A stretch of 64,000 nucleotides of DNA from Parapedobacter pyrenivorans (GTDB taxonomy: Bacteria; Bacteroidota; Bacteroidia; Sphingobacteriales; Sphingobacteriaceae): assembly GCF_014636865.1 (NCBI RefSeq), contig NZ_BMER01000001.1:1662718-1726717 (forward strand), written 5' to 3'. The notes below the pieces were generated by a model that worked only from the letters and a program-made list of their open reading frames with translations, was not told the DNA's origin and did not search any database. Each line of letters begins with the position of its first letter. Within the stretch, counting starts at the first letter, position 1. Both the position numbers and the translations under genes were made by a program. This document shows positions 8,908 through 17,593 of the stretch, one piece after another.

Positions 8908-11700
8908 TTATGATTTGGTAAGAAATTCGTCGAGATTCAGCAATGTGCTGGCTACCACGGTGTAAGCAGCGGTGGTGGCGTCTTTCTGCGCCGTGCCGCT
9001 TGCCGATGTGCCGAGCAGCTTGGCTGCCTCAGTGGGCTGCTGGCGATAATGAGCAAGGGTTTCCCTGAATAGCCTTTCAAGTGCTGTGAGTTTATCGGGT
9101 GCGAGCGGGCGCTGCATCACCGAAAGATACCCTGCCCGGATGGCATCCGTGGGTTTTCCTTTACCTTGGGTTTCCATACGTTTAGCGAGGTGTAGTGCCG
9201 CTTCTTGGTACACCGGATCGTTGAGCGTGGTGAGTGCCTGTAGTGGTGTATTGGTACGGATGCGGTCTACCAAGCAGACTTCCCGGCTGGATGCGTCGAA
9301 AGTGACGTAGGAGGGATAAGGACTGGTCCGCTTGATGAAGGTGTACAGCCCTCGGCGATGCTGGTCTTCGCCTTCGCTTGTAGCCCAGCGCTCACCACTG
9401 TATACGGTCATCCACACCCCATCAGGTTGATAAGGCATCACGCTGGGGCCGTACATCTTTGTGCTTAAGAGGTTGCTCACGGCCAATGCCTGGTCCCGGA
9501 TTTGCTCCGCAGAGAGCCTAAACCGTGGTCCCCGGGCATAGTAAATATTGTTTGGGTCTTTTTCAGCGGATTTCCCCTCCAATGCAGACGATTGCCGATA
9601 GGTCGTCGATAGCACGAGTTCGCGAAGCAAGCGTTTCACACTCCAGTCCATTTCATGCATGAATTGTAAGGCCAGCCAATCCAGTAACTCGGGATGGGTG
9701 GGCGGATCGCTTTGTGAACCCATGTCACCCAGTGGCTCTACGATGCCTCGGCCAAATAATTGTGCCCATAGCCGATTTACAAGTGTGCGGGCGGTCAGTG
9801 GGTTGTCTTCGCTGACCAGCCACTGCGCAAAGCCTAAGCGATTCTGCGGGGCGTCTTTTGGGAAATCTTGGAGAAATTGGGGTACGGCGGGTTCCACCAC
9901 TTCACCTTTCACAAGCCAGTTGCCCCGTTCAAACACGTGGGTTTCCCGCCGCATATCTTGCGGGTTTTCAACCAATATGGGTACAGAAGGAGTGTGCGTG
10001 TTTATCAATTCCAGGAAGGTCTGTTGCATTTTGGGATAATCTGGCTCGCCGTTGCCGGGCAATGATTTGCGGAACGCCATCCATTCTACGAGGCATACCG
10101 GGCGGTCTGCAGGTATCGAGGAATTTCTGAACTGCAAAAAAAGGTCATGTTGGCCATCCAAGGGCACGATAGGGACTGCAATGGTTTCCGTACCGTTGGT
10201 GGCCGGCAAGGCGATATTGGCCAATACCGGCCCGTCGGGGCTATCCGCCCGTATTTCCATTACGCCACCAGCGGAGCCCGTAGCATAGTTCAAATAGCAT
10301 CGATCCTTTCCATTGAGGGCGATGGCCGGTAGGCGGGCACTGCCGCCATTGCGGATGCCCAGCCATTTGGTGTCTACCAACGCCCCATTGATCAATTGGT
10401 CGCATGCATGGGCATGTATCTTGGGTTCGAGCGCATGCAAAAACAGATCCATGGAAGCAACGGCCTCGGCTGAGGCATGCTGGGCCACCCACTGTTTCAC
10501 CTCCGCAACCTGTAAGCTGTCTTCGCGATTATAGAAGCGGAGCGTCGGATAGTCGCCCGGTGTGTCCTCGTCGCGCGTATTGTTGAAGAATGCCAGCGAC
10601 TTGTAGTATTCCTCGAACTTGATCGGGTCATACGTATGGCTGTGGCATTGTACACATTCAAATGTGGTGGAGAGCCAAGCCTGATACGTGGTATTTACGC
10701 GGTCTATCGTAGCCGCTACGCGAAACTCCTCATCGTCGGTACCCCCTTCGTCGTTCACCATGGTGTTGCGGTGAAAGGCGGTAGCGATGAGTTGATCTTT
10801 AGTGGCATTGGGTAACAGGTCACCGGCTAATTGTTCTACCGTAAATGTATTGAAGGGCTTGTCGCTGTTGAAGGCCTTAATGACCCAATCGCGATAGGCC
10901 CATATTTGCCGTGAGGCGTCCTTTTCATAACCTTTGGTGTCGGCGTAGCGGGCGATATCCAACCACCAGGACGCCCACCGTTCACCAAATCGCGGTGAAG
11001 CCAATAGGCTATCTACGCGGCGCTCATAAGCATCTTTTCGATCATCGTTTACAAAAGCCGCGACTTGTTCGGGCGAGGGCGGTAGCCCGGTGAGGTCTAA
11101 TGATACCCTGCGGAGCAAGGTAGCGCGGTCGGCTGTGCCGGAAAACGAAAGTCCTTGTTCACGGTGCTTTTCCTGGATGAAATAATCGATTTCGCTGTAC
11201 ATCGACGGGCTGCCCGCAAAGCTAAATAAGGAAGCCAAGCCAAACCGGAAACGGGGTACGGCTACTTTCTTGGGTAGTGAATATGCCCAATGCTCGCCCC
11301 ATTTTGCACCTTCTTCCACCCAGCGGGTGAGTACCTTGATCTCTTTTTTGCTCAATGGCGGAGCATTGTAAGGCATCCGCTCCTCGGGATCATCAGCTGT
11401 GAGCCGGCGGATAAATTCGCTATGTTCCGCATCGCCCGGAATAATGGCCGCACTGCCGGACTCTGCGATGGCGAAGGCCTCTTCTTCAAAAAGGAGACTG
11501 AAGCCGCTGTTTTTCTTCACCCCGCCGTGGCAACTAATGCAGTGCTTATTGATGATGGGTTTTACTTCGGAGCTGAAGTCGATCGGATCTTCTTTCCCCT
11601 GCAACAAGGCAACCACCAGCACGGCAATGGCAATACCGATGACAATGTACCATTTTTTTCGGCGGCTATTCCACATATATCGCATCCTCGCTGTTTTCAT
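8908..11700 (-). CDS. PSD1 cytochrome protein (PSCyt1-DUF1549-DUF1553)
   Basis: 930 residues with one N-terminal membrane anchor (about 17-33). PSCyt1 haem motif CISCH at 54-58 comes first, then the DUF1549 (PSCyt2) domain with WWLDIARYADTKGYEKD and a second haem-type motif FECVQCHSHTYDP, and the C-terminal DUF1553 domain (NRLWAQLFGRGIVEPLGDMG, PSYVTFDASSREVC, TPLQALTTLNDP). Such proteins are taken to be periplasmic haem proteins of unknown reaction in polymer-degrading Planctomycetes. First gene of the operon; a promoter-like pair lies at 11742-11772. Another ATG six codons in could be the true start. Confidence 0.92.
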   Translation of the reverse strand: MKTARMRYMWNSRRKKWYIVIGIAIAVLVVALLQGKEDPIDFSSEVKPIINKHCISCHGGVKKNSGFSLLFEEEAFAIAESGSAAIIPGDAEHSEFIRRLTADDPEERMPYNAPPLSKKEIKVLTRWVEEGAKWGEHWAYSLPKKVAVPRFRFGLASLFSFAGSPSMYSEIDYFIQEKHREQGLSFSGTADRATLLRRVSLDLTGLPPSPEQVAAFVNDDRKDAYERRVDSLLASPRFGERWASWWLDIARYADTKGYEKDASRQIWAYRDWVIKAFNSDKPFNTFTVEQLAGDLLPNATKDQLIATAFHRNTMVNDEGGTDDEEFRVAATIDRVNTTYQAWLSTTFECVQCHSHTYDPIKFEEYYKSLAFFNNTRDEDTPGDYPTLRFYNREDSLQVAEVKQWVAQHASAEAVASMDLFLHALEPKIHAHACDQLINGALVDTKWLGIRNGGSARLPAIALNGKDRCYLNYATGSAGGVMEIRADSPDGPVLANIALPATNGTETIAVPIVPLDGQHDLFLQFRNSSIPADRPVCLVEWMAFRKSLPGNGEPDYPKMQQTFLELINTHTPSVPILVENPQDMRRETHVFERGNWLVKGEVVEPAVPQFLQDFPKDAPQNRLGFAQWLVSEDNPLTARTLVNRLWAQLFGRGIVEPLGDMGSQSDPPTHPELLDWLALQFMHEMDWSVKRLLRELVLSTTYRQSSALEGKSAEKDPNNIYYARGPRFRLSAEQIRDQALAVSNLLSTKMYGPSVMPYQPDGVWMTVYSGERWATSEGEDQHRRGLYTFIKRTSPYPSYVTFDASSREVCLVDRIRTNTPLQALTTLNDPVYQEAALHLAKRMETQGKGKPTDAIRAGYLSVMQRPLAPDKLTALERLFRETLAHYRQQPTEAAKLLGTSASGTAQKDATTAAYTVVASTLLNLDEFLTKS

Positions 11701-11741
11701 CGAAACCCCAGAATTGATCGCAATTGGTCCTAACTAACAGT

Positions 11742-11772
11742 CCAAGGTAGGTACTTTTGGACGGACTTCCAA
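11742..11772 (-). promoter_or_regulatory. Candidate promoter of the DUF1553 operon
   Basis: On the minus strand TTG (11772-11770), 20 bases, TACCTTGG (11749-11742), one base off the Bacteroidota -7 consensus TAnnTTTG. It lies about 40 bases ahead of the DUF1553 start. Confidence 0.45.
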
Positions 11773-11869
11773 CGAAAAAGTTTATGCAGTCGATTCCGTA
11801 ATAGTAGGATATCCGCAAAAAATACCATAAGATACCTAGAAGTTACCAATGGGATAGGTTTTAGAAGGT

Positions 11870-11877
11870 TATCTTTG
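11870..11877 (+). promoter_or_regulatory. -7 promoter element of the DUF983 gene
   Basis: TATCTTTG, an exact TAnnTTTG match, 40 bases before the ATG at 11917. No clear TTG at the expected distance upstream. Because transcription should start a few bases after it, the in-frame ATG at 11875 is unlikely to be used. Confidence 0.5.
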
Positions 11878-11916
11878 CATCACAGGGGTTTTAACCCGAT
11901 TAGTATATCAAATAAG

Positions 11917-12312
11917 ATGGAAAACGATAAAGCACTCACCCCAATCAAGGCTGCACTTCAAGCAAAATGCCCAAGATGCCGCCAAGGGAATATGTTCAGT
12001 GGCAAAACCTATGCGCTGAAAGCGCAAAAGATGAACGAAACCTGTCCTCATTGTGGATTGCGCTTTGAACGCGAACCGGGTTATTTCTATGTGGCGATGT
12101 TTGTGAGTTATGCCATGGCGATGGCTGAAATGATTGCGGCTTGTGTAGGTTTCTACCTCATTACCGGTTATATGGATGGGCCGTGGCCTTATCTTATTGC
12201 GACTATTGGAACGGTCATCCTGTTTTCACCCCTTAATTTCCGCTATTCGCGGGTTATTCTGCTTTACTGGCTCACTCCGGGGCTGTACTACAGGCCGGAA
12301 GAAAAAAGCTGA
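11917..12312 (+). CDS. DUF983 family membrane protein
   Basis: 131 residues counted from ATG 11917 (MENDKALTPIKAALQAKCPR). An N-terminal zinc-ribbon-like pair, CPRC (residues about 18-21) and CPHCG (about 44-48), is followed by two hydrophobic segments (AMFVSYAMAMAEMIAACVGF and WPYLIATIGTVILFSP), the usual DUF983 layout. Function is unknown; the family is widespread in Bacteroidota and Alphaproteobacteria. I chose 11917 over the earlier ATG at 11875 because of the promoter at 11870. The AraC gene follows after 36 bases and may share the transcript. Confidence 0.85.
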   Translation: MENDKALTPIKAALQAKCPRCRQGNMFSGKTYALKAQKMNETCPHCGLRFEREPGYFYVAMFVSYAMAMAEMIAACVGFYLITGYMDGPWPYLIATIGTVILFSPLNFRYSRVILLYWLTPGLYYRPEEKS

Positions 12313-12348
12313 TCGAAACACCACAAAAAAGCGGTATACTTACTGCCC

Positions 12349-13212
12349 ATGACGCGGCAGGTTTACCCGGTATACGATATTGCGGGACTGGATTCCCGGT
12401 CTGATATTTTAGTGGGTTCTTTTGCACCGTATATCGGGCAGCATCGTAAACTCCATGTGCCACACCGGCACAGTTTCTACCACATGGTATATTTCACCAA
12501 GGGTGCCGGTCATCATACCATTGATTTCGATCGTTTTGAGGTGCGTCCGTTCCAATTGTACGCGATGGTACCCGGACAGGTACATCGTTGGGCTTTTGAA
12601 GGTGAGGTGGAAGGATATGTACTTAATTTTTCACCCTCATTCTTCCACCAGTTTTTGCTACGCCCCGATTACATCGAAGAGTTTACGTTTTTTCAGGGGC
12701 AAGCCCAACAGTCCGTGCTGGCTGTTCCCGAGCAGATGCGCACGCGTATTGCGGATATCTTTGAGGAAATGATCGCGTTGGTACCATCCATCAGCATGCT
12801 TCACCTCGACAAATTGCGGGTACTAGCGCTCCGATTATTCCTCGATTTGGCGAGCCTGGATGAACCAGCAAAGCCTTCACCGCTTTCCAATAACATCGTG
12901 TTGCTCCGGAATTTCAGAAAACTGGTGGGGAAACATTATTCCGAGCTCCGATTACCAAAAGACTATGCAGCCCTACTTTATATAACGCCCAACTACTTGA
13001 ACGCCATTTGTTCGGAGTTGCTGGGCCAATCGGCGGGCGAAGTAATCCGTAACAGAGTGATCCTGGAAGCTAAACGGCTATTGGTAAACCCCCGGCTCGC
13101 TATTGCGGCTGTCGCCGATGAGCTCAATTTTAAAGACAACTCCAATTTCACTAAGTTTTTTAAGAAATACACGGGCACCACGCCCGAGGCTTTCCGGAGA
13201 ACAATTGATTAA
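12349..13212 (+). CDS. AraC-family transcriptional regulator
   Basis: 287 residues. The first 150 residues are a cupin-like sensing domain (HVPHRHSFYHMVYFTKGAGH, then RPFQLYAMVPGQVHRW), the usual ligand-binding half of Bacteroidota AraC proteins. The last 100 are the double helix-turn-helix: LPKDYAALLYITPNYLNAIC and AIAAVADELNFKDNSNFTKF followed by KKYTGTTPEAFR. It should bind DNA as a dimer and activate transcription when a small molecule binds. No clear target: neighbours are the DUF983 gene upstream and a convergent holin-like gene downstream. Confidence 0.93.
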   Translation: MTRQVYPVYDIAGLDSRSDILVGSFAPYIGQHRKLHVPHRHSFYHMVYFTKGAGHHTIDFDRFEVRPFQLYAMVPGQVHRWAFEGEVEGYVLNFSPSFFHQFLLRPDYIEEFTFFQGQAQQSVLAVPEQMRTRIADIFEEMIALVPSISMLHLDKLRVLALRLFLDLASLDEPAKPSPLSNNIVLLRNFRKLVGKHYSELRLPKDYAALLYITPNYLNAICSELLGQSAGEVIRNRVILEAKRLLVNPRLAIAAVADELNFKDNSNFTKFFKKYTGTTPEAFRRTID

Positions 13213-13238
13213 CCTTCCTTTATTCCTTCGGGAAGGCA

Positions 13239-13604
13239 TTAATCTGAATTGCTGTTTTTTGAACCAAAGATCCCATTCAACAGCAGCTGGATCAGCGCCA
13301 CAATGATCGCAAACACGGCCGCCCACCAAAAATTGGCCACTTCAAACTTGGTGCCCATGAAATAGCTGGTCAGCTGCACCATCAATACGGTGATGATAAA
13401 GGAAATAAGCCCCAATGTGAGGAAATTGAGGGGGAACGTAAAAACCCGAAGCACTGTGCCAATGGTTGCATTAACGAAGGCAATGATGAGCCCCGCAACA
13501 ATCGCCCAGCCAAATCCGGCGACGGTTACCGCCGAGGTGGGCAGGATCAATGCGGCTAGAAATACCGCTAATCCTGTCAATAATACATCAATGATGAATC
13601 GCAT
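13239..13604 (-). CDS. Phage-holin-4 superfamily (DUF-type) membrane protein
   Basis: 121 residues, four hydrophobic helices with little else (VLLTGLAVFLAALILPTSAV, FGWAIVAGLIIAFVNATIGT with the conserved N and T, LTLGLISFIITVLMVQLTSY, FWWAAVFAIIVALIQLLLNG). This matches the Phage_holin_4_2 family, which despite its name is a common chromosomal membrane protein of unknown role. No phage gene is nearby, so I do not read it as a lysis protein. It is divergent from the DACNV gene with 89 bases between them. Confidence 0.85.
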   Translation of the reverse strand: MRFIIDVLLTGLAVFLAALILPTSAVTVAGFGWAIVAGLIIAFVNATIGTVLRVFTFPLNFLTLGLISFIITVLMVQLTSYFMGTKFEVANFWWAAVFAIIVALIQLLLNGIFGSKNSNSD

Positions 13605-13630
13605 AACATTTCAGTTTGTTGATTTTTATG

Positions 13631-13638
13631 TAAGTTTG
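13631..13638 (+). promoter_or_regulatory. -7 promoter element of the DACNV gene
   Basis: TAAGTTTG matches TAnnTTTG and lies 55 bases before the ATG at 13694. TTG triplets upstream are too close (9-12 bases) for the usual spacing, so the -33 part is not supported. Confidence 0.4.
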
Positions 13639-13663
13639 CTAATATAACCCATAAATATCAAAA

Positions 13664-13684
13664 CCGGTCAAATTGTTTGGCCGG
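13664..13684 (+). promoter_or_regulatory. Hairpin in the leader of the DACNV gene
   Basis: A 9-bp stem with a 3-base loop (CCGGTCAAA / TTTGGCCGG, one G-T pair) ends 9 bases before the start codon at 13694. It is not followed by a T run, so it is not a terminator. It could mask the ribosome site or be an operator; its role is inference. Confidence 0.4.
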
Positions 13685-13693
13685 TAGGCAAAA

Positions 13694-14815
13694 ATGATTT
13701 CAGAACCTACTTATTTAGCAGCGAAAATCGTATCGGATCGCATAGCTGCACATTTCGAAAAGCAGGTGGGCCTCCATCCGGATGCCGAACGGCGTCTTAT
13801 CCCGGATATTCCGGTCATCGAAACCATCATCGATACCGCATTTTGGGCCAGCCTGCGTCGAGAGGAAGGTTATGAACCGAAAATTTCGATCGCTTTTGCG
13901 CCACCCGATATGGCAGGGAATAGTCTTGTTTTTCACCACCGACAACGCTTCAGCCCGCACAACCTTGTCAAGTTGTCGCCCGCTGTACTACAGCCGGGGA
14001 TCCACCTCGGCGTCTGGATGGATGATGATAATTTCCATATCTGGGGAACGACTTACGAAGTACCGCTTCATTGCATGGTAGTGGAAGTGGTGGAAGCCGG
14101 ATTGCTGGTGGTGAAGCAGAAGCACAGTGACCGTGCGGGCAAGTTTATCAACATCGCCGTGCTGAAGGGCAATCAGATTAAAATCATGGATGATAATCAT
14201 TGGGGGCTGACGGACTGCCCGGGGATACTTTCCGCGTTGCTGGGCTTCTCCGCCTCATCAACGGCTGGTGAACAGGAGAATATCTTGGTGCAATTGGCGC
14301 TGGCTATGCGCAGCCACGGCCGGGGAGCATTGCTTTTGGTGGTGCCACCCAGTAGTTCGGCATGGCTGCATTCCATTGTGAAGCCCATTAACTACTTGGT
14401 AAACCACCACCCGGCACTGGCTAGTCACCCCGATGAAGGAGCACCGGATATCGCTTATTCGGAGATGACAGCTAAAATGATCAGCGCGGTGGGTGGTTAT
14501 TCGGCTATCGATGGGGCTACGGTGATTACACACGACCACCGGTTGTTGGCTTTTGGCGCCAAAGTGGCCCGTTCGCCGCACGCGCTTCCCGTAGCGCAAT
14601 TGATGATTACCGAGCCCGTTGCAGGCAGCGCCATGCAATTACTGGACGCGACGAATATCGGTGGAACCCGCCACCTGGCTGCGGCACAGTTTGTAAACGA
14701 TCAGCACGATTCCCTTGCGATGGTCGCTTCGCAGGATGGTACGTTTACCGTGTTTTCGTGGTCTGAAAAGCAGCAGTTGGTGCACGGCCATCGCATTGAT
14801 ACGCTGTTGATGTAA
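13694..14815 (+). CDS. DACNV / DisA_N-like putative nucleotide-sensing or nucleotide-making protein
   Basis: 373 residues. The C-terminal third has the two signature spots of diadenylate cyclase (DisA_N) domains: DGA at 273-275 (GGYSAIDGATVITHD) and GGTRHLAA at 323-330, where classic c-di-AMP synthases have RHR. The N-terminal 240 residues are an extra domain, which matches the DACNV sensor type described by computational work on nucleotide-based systems. It is soluble, with no membrane segment, unlike CdaA. The change of the second Arg of RHR to Leu may mean another product or loss of activity. Expressed from its own promoter (13631) with a leader hairpin; no operon partner. Confidence 0.7.
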   Translation: MISEPTYLAAKIVSDRIAAHFEKQVGLHPDAERRLIPDIPVIETIIDTAFWASLRREEGYEPKISIAFAPPDMAGNSLVFHHRQRFSPHNLVKLSPAVLQPGIHLGVWMDDDNFHIWGTTYEVPLHCMVVEVVEAGLLVVKQKHSDRAGKFINIAVLKGNQIKIMDDNHWGLTDCPGILSALLGFSASSTAGEQENILVQLALAMRSHGRGALLLVVPPSSSAWLHSIVKPINYLVNHHPALASHPDEGAPDIAYSEMTAKMISAVGGYSAIDGATVITHDHRLLAFGAKVARSPHALPVAQLMITEPVAGSAMQLLDATNIGGTRHLAAAQFVNDQHDSLAMVASQDGTFTVFSWSEKQQLVHGHRIDTLLM

Positions 14816-14836
14816 TACAACACCTGTGCAGTCCGC

Positions 14837-14866
14837 TTGCAATAGCGAAAAAATAGCGTACCTTTG
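14837..14866 (+). promoter_or_regulatory. Promoter of the TPP-riboswitch transcript
   Basis: TTG at 14837-14839, exactly 19 bases, then TACCTTTG at 14859-14866. This is the full Bacteroidota sigma-factor consensus. It lies just ahead of the riboswitch, so transcription should begin near 14872. Confidence 0.8.
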
Positions 14867-14876
14867 CATCATCATT

Positions 14877-14983
14877 TAGGGGTGCCTTGTTTGGTTCAAC
14901 AAACACAAATAAAGGCTGAGATCATACCCATTGGCGCTTTTGCGTCAAGCACCTGATCCGGATAATGCCGGCGTAGGGAAGGT
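14877..14983 (+). promoter_or_regulatory. TPP riboswitch (THI element)
   Basis: The conserved blocks of the thiamine pyrophosphate aptamer are present in order: GGGGTGCC at 14879, GGCTGAGATCATACCCATT at 14914-14932, and ACCTGATCCGGATAATGCCG at 14951-14970, followed by GCGTAGGGAA. A short stem (15000-15006 with 15016-15022, loop containing CCCC) follows and ends 31 bases before the receptor start, a possible expression platform. TPP binding should lower expression of the receptor gene, so the cell imports thiamine only when it is short of it. Confidence 0.95.
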
Positions 14984-15053
14984 AAGTTAAATAATAGGGC
15001 TGCTATGAACCCCTTATAGCAGTGATGTTTAACTAAAAATTACAAGTTACAAA

Positions 15054-17519
15054 ATGATTAAAAAGTCAATCGCAGGGATTGCGCTTTTCGCGTGCATGGG
15101 CGTGGCCATGGCGCAGCACAACATCACCGTTTCGGTGGTCAATGCAGACAATGACAGGCCGATGCCGGGTGCTTCGGTACAGCTCGAAGGGACGATTTAC
15201 CGTGGGCAGGCGAATGCCGAAGGAAAAATCATCATTCAGCACGTGAAATCCGGCACTTACTCCATTGTGGTGAGCCACCTGGGCTATGAATCCGCGACCC
15301 GGCAGATTTCGATTTCAGGTGATCAGCTGGTTGATTTTTCGTTGCACCGGGCGACACTGCTTACCGACGAAGTGGTTGTACAGGCCACCCGGGCTACCGA
15401 GAATACAGCTACCACGTACAAAAACCTAGGCAAAGCGGACATTGCCAAGAATAACCTGGGGCAGGACATCCCTTATTTGCTAGACCAAACCCCCGGTGTG
15501 GTGGTTTCTTCAGATGCGGGAGCGGGTATTGGTTATACCAGCATGCGCATCCGTGGCAGCGATGCGCAGCGCACGAATGTAACCGTCAACGGTATTCCGC
15601 TTAACGATGCAGAAAGTCTGGGATCATTTTTCATCAACCTACCGGACTTTGCGTCTTCTGTGGATAACATTCAGATTCAGCGTGGAGTGGGAACATCCAC
15701 CAACGGTGCCGGGGCTTTCGGCGCCAGCCTCAATATCCAAACCAATACCCTCAATGAAGAAGCCTATGCCGAGCTAGACAACTCGATCGGTTCATATAAT
15801 TCGTTGAAAAATACCGTAAGATTGGGTACTGGCCTCATTGATGGGAGGTTTAGTTTCGATGGCCGCTTATCGCGCATTAGCAGTGATGGCTACATCGATC
15901 GTGCGACATCCGATCTGCAATCCTTCTTTTTATCCGGTGCATGGCATGGCAAGAACAGCTTGTTGCGTGCCAATGTGTTTGGCGGGAAGGAGAAGACCTA
16001 TCAAGCGTGGTACGGTACACCGGAATCCAGGCTCGCCGGAGATAGGGCAGCCATGGAAGCTTATGCGGGTGACGATGGGCTGACAGATTATGAAATCGAA
16101 AATTTGATAGGCTCAGACCGGAGGTATAACAAATACCTATATGACAATCAGACGGACAATTACGGCCAAACCCATTACCAGTTGTTATTTTCCACAGTCC
16201 TTTCCGACCAATGGACCCTCAATACGGCATTGCATTATACGCGGGGAAAGGGATTTTACGAGGAGTTTAAAGACGGGGATGGCCTAACGGACTATGGGCT
16301 GTCGCCGGTCGTCATAGGCGGAGAGACCATCGAAGAGACAGATTTGATACGCCAGCGGTGGCTGGACAATCATTTTTATGGGGGTACTTATTCGCTGGTC
16401 TATAAGCCTGTCGGAGGCGTTGAGGTTACCTGGGGCGGAGCATACAATCAATACGAAGGAGGTCATTACGGTGATATCGTTTGGTCGCGTTATCCAATTT
16501 TCACTGAGCGCCAATACGTGGGTGAATCAGGAAGAGCTTTCCATACATCGTATCGGTACTACGATGGGGATGCAACGAAAAAAGATTTCAATACCTATCT
16601 GAAAGCTTCCTATCATTGGGATGATTTATTCCTATTTGCCGATGTACAATACCGGCATATCGACTACGCGATCACGGGAATAGATAATGATCTGCGCGAC
16701 ATCACGCAAGACGCATCGTTTGATTTTTTTAATCCGAAGGTAGGGCTTACCTACCAATTGTCTCCTGCGAGTAACGTGTATGCTTCCTATGCGTTGGCCA
16801 ACAAAGAGCCCGTACGCAGTGATTTTACAGATTGGCCCATTGAGCAAACACCCAAGGCTGAGCAGTTGCACAACGTCGAGGCGGGCTACCGTATCCGGTC
16901 CCAGCAATTCAATATCGGCGTGAATGGTTATGCCATGCTTTACAAAAACCAATTGGTACTTACCGGGCAGCTCAACGATGTGGGTAGCACCTTAAGGAGG
17001 AACGTAGACGATAGTTATCGTGTTGGATTGGAGTTTGACGGTAGGTGGGTGCCCAATACTTGGTTTTCCTGGGGGGCCACGTTGGCTTACAGCCAGAATA
17101 AAATCAGGGATTTTACAGAGGTTGTGGGCGATGTGGAGAATTTTTATGAAACCACAGACATCTCCTTTTCCCCGGATTGGGTCGCATCGAACGAGCTTGC
17201 TTTTAAGCCCTGGAAGCCGGTAGAACTGGCCTTGCTGAGTAAGTATGTGTCGCGGCAATATTTGGATAACACGGGCAGTGCTAGCCGAAGTATTGATGGT
17301 TTTTTTGTAAACAACATCCGGGCAGCATACCATACATCCTTCTGGAAGCTAAAAAACGTGGGGGTGACTTTGTTGGTCAACAACATACTCAGTCAAAAAT
17401 ACGCGTCGAGCGGATATACGTGGGGCTACTACCTATCGGAGACAGATCGGGTGGACTATAACTTCTATTACCCACAAGCTACCGCAAACTTCCTATTGGG
17501 ATTAAACCTTAAGTTCTAG
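15054..17519 (+). CDS. TonB-dependent receptor under TPP control, probable thiamine importer
   Basis: 821 residues. Signal peptide to about residue 20 (ALFACMGVAMAQ), a carboxypeptidase-like regulatory domain (about 22-105: NDRPMPGASVQLEG), then the plug with TSMRIRGSDAQRTNVTVNGIP, and a beta-barrel ending YPQATANFLLGLNLKF, with the terminal Phe of outer-membrane proteins. The TPP riboswitch in its leader gives the substrate class: thiamine or a precursor. A TPP-controlled TonB receptor is known to take up thiamine in Bacteroides thetaiotaomicron. No inner-membrane permease or thiamine kinase follows; the gene is closed by a strong terminator at 17539. Confidence 0.9.
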   Translation: MIKKSIAGIALFACMGVAMAQHNITVSVVNADNDRPMPGASVQLEGTIYRGQANAEGKIIIQHVKSGTYSIVVSHLGYESATRQISISGDQLVDFSLHRATLLTDEVVVQATRATENTATTYKNLGKADIAKNNLGQDIPYLLDQTPGVVVSSDAGAGIGYTSMRIRGSDAQRTNVTVNGIPLNDAESLGSFFINLPDFASSVDNIQIQRGVGTSTNGAGAFGASLNIQTNTLNEEAYAELDNSIGSYNSLKNTVRLGTGLIDGRFSFDGRLSRISSDGYIDRATSDLQSFFLSGAWHGKNSLLRANVFGGKEKTYQAWYGTPESRLAGDRAAMEAYAGDDGLTDYEIENLIGSDRRYNKYLYDNQTDNYGQTHYQLLFSTVLSDQWTLNTALHYTRGKGFYEEFKDGDGLTDYGLSPVVIGGETIEETDLIRQRWLDNHFYGGTYSLVYKPVGGVEVTWGGAYNQYEGGHYGDIVWSRYPIFTERQYVGESGRAFHTSYRYYDGDATKKDFNTYLKASYHWDDLFLFADVQYRHIDYAITGIDNDLRDITQDASFDFFNPKVGLTYQLSPASNVYASYALANKEPVRSDFTDWPIEQTPKAEQLHNVEAGYRIRSQQFNIGVNGYAMLYKNQLVLTGQLNDVGSTLRRNVDDSYRVGLEFDGRWVPNTWFSWGATLAYSQNKIRDFTEVVGDVENFYETTDISFSPDWVASNELAFKPWKPVELALLSKYVSRQYLDNTGSASRSIDGFFVNNIRAAYHTSFWKLKNVGVTLLVNNILSQKYASSGYTWGYYLSETDRVDYNFYYPQATANFLLGLNLKF

Positions 17520-17538
17520 CTTAATACGGTGGTTGGGG

Positions 17539-17578
17539 AAAGCGCGCTGTTGTAAAAATAATAGCGCGCTTTCTTTTT
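17539..17578 (+). terminator. Rho-independent terminator after the thiamine receptor
   Basis: Perfect 10-bp stem AAAGCGCGCT (17539-17548) with AGCGCGCTTT (17563-17572), 14-base loop, then CTTTTT. It starts 20 bases after the receptor stop. Confidence 0.85.
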
Positions 17579-17593
17579 AGTAGGTGATGGCCA

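Noticed and set aside
13239..13604. Reading the holin-like gene as a prophage lysis gene
   Set aside because: No other phage genes are near it; the family is mostly chromosomal and of unknown role.
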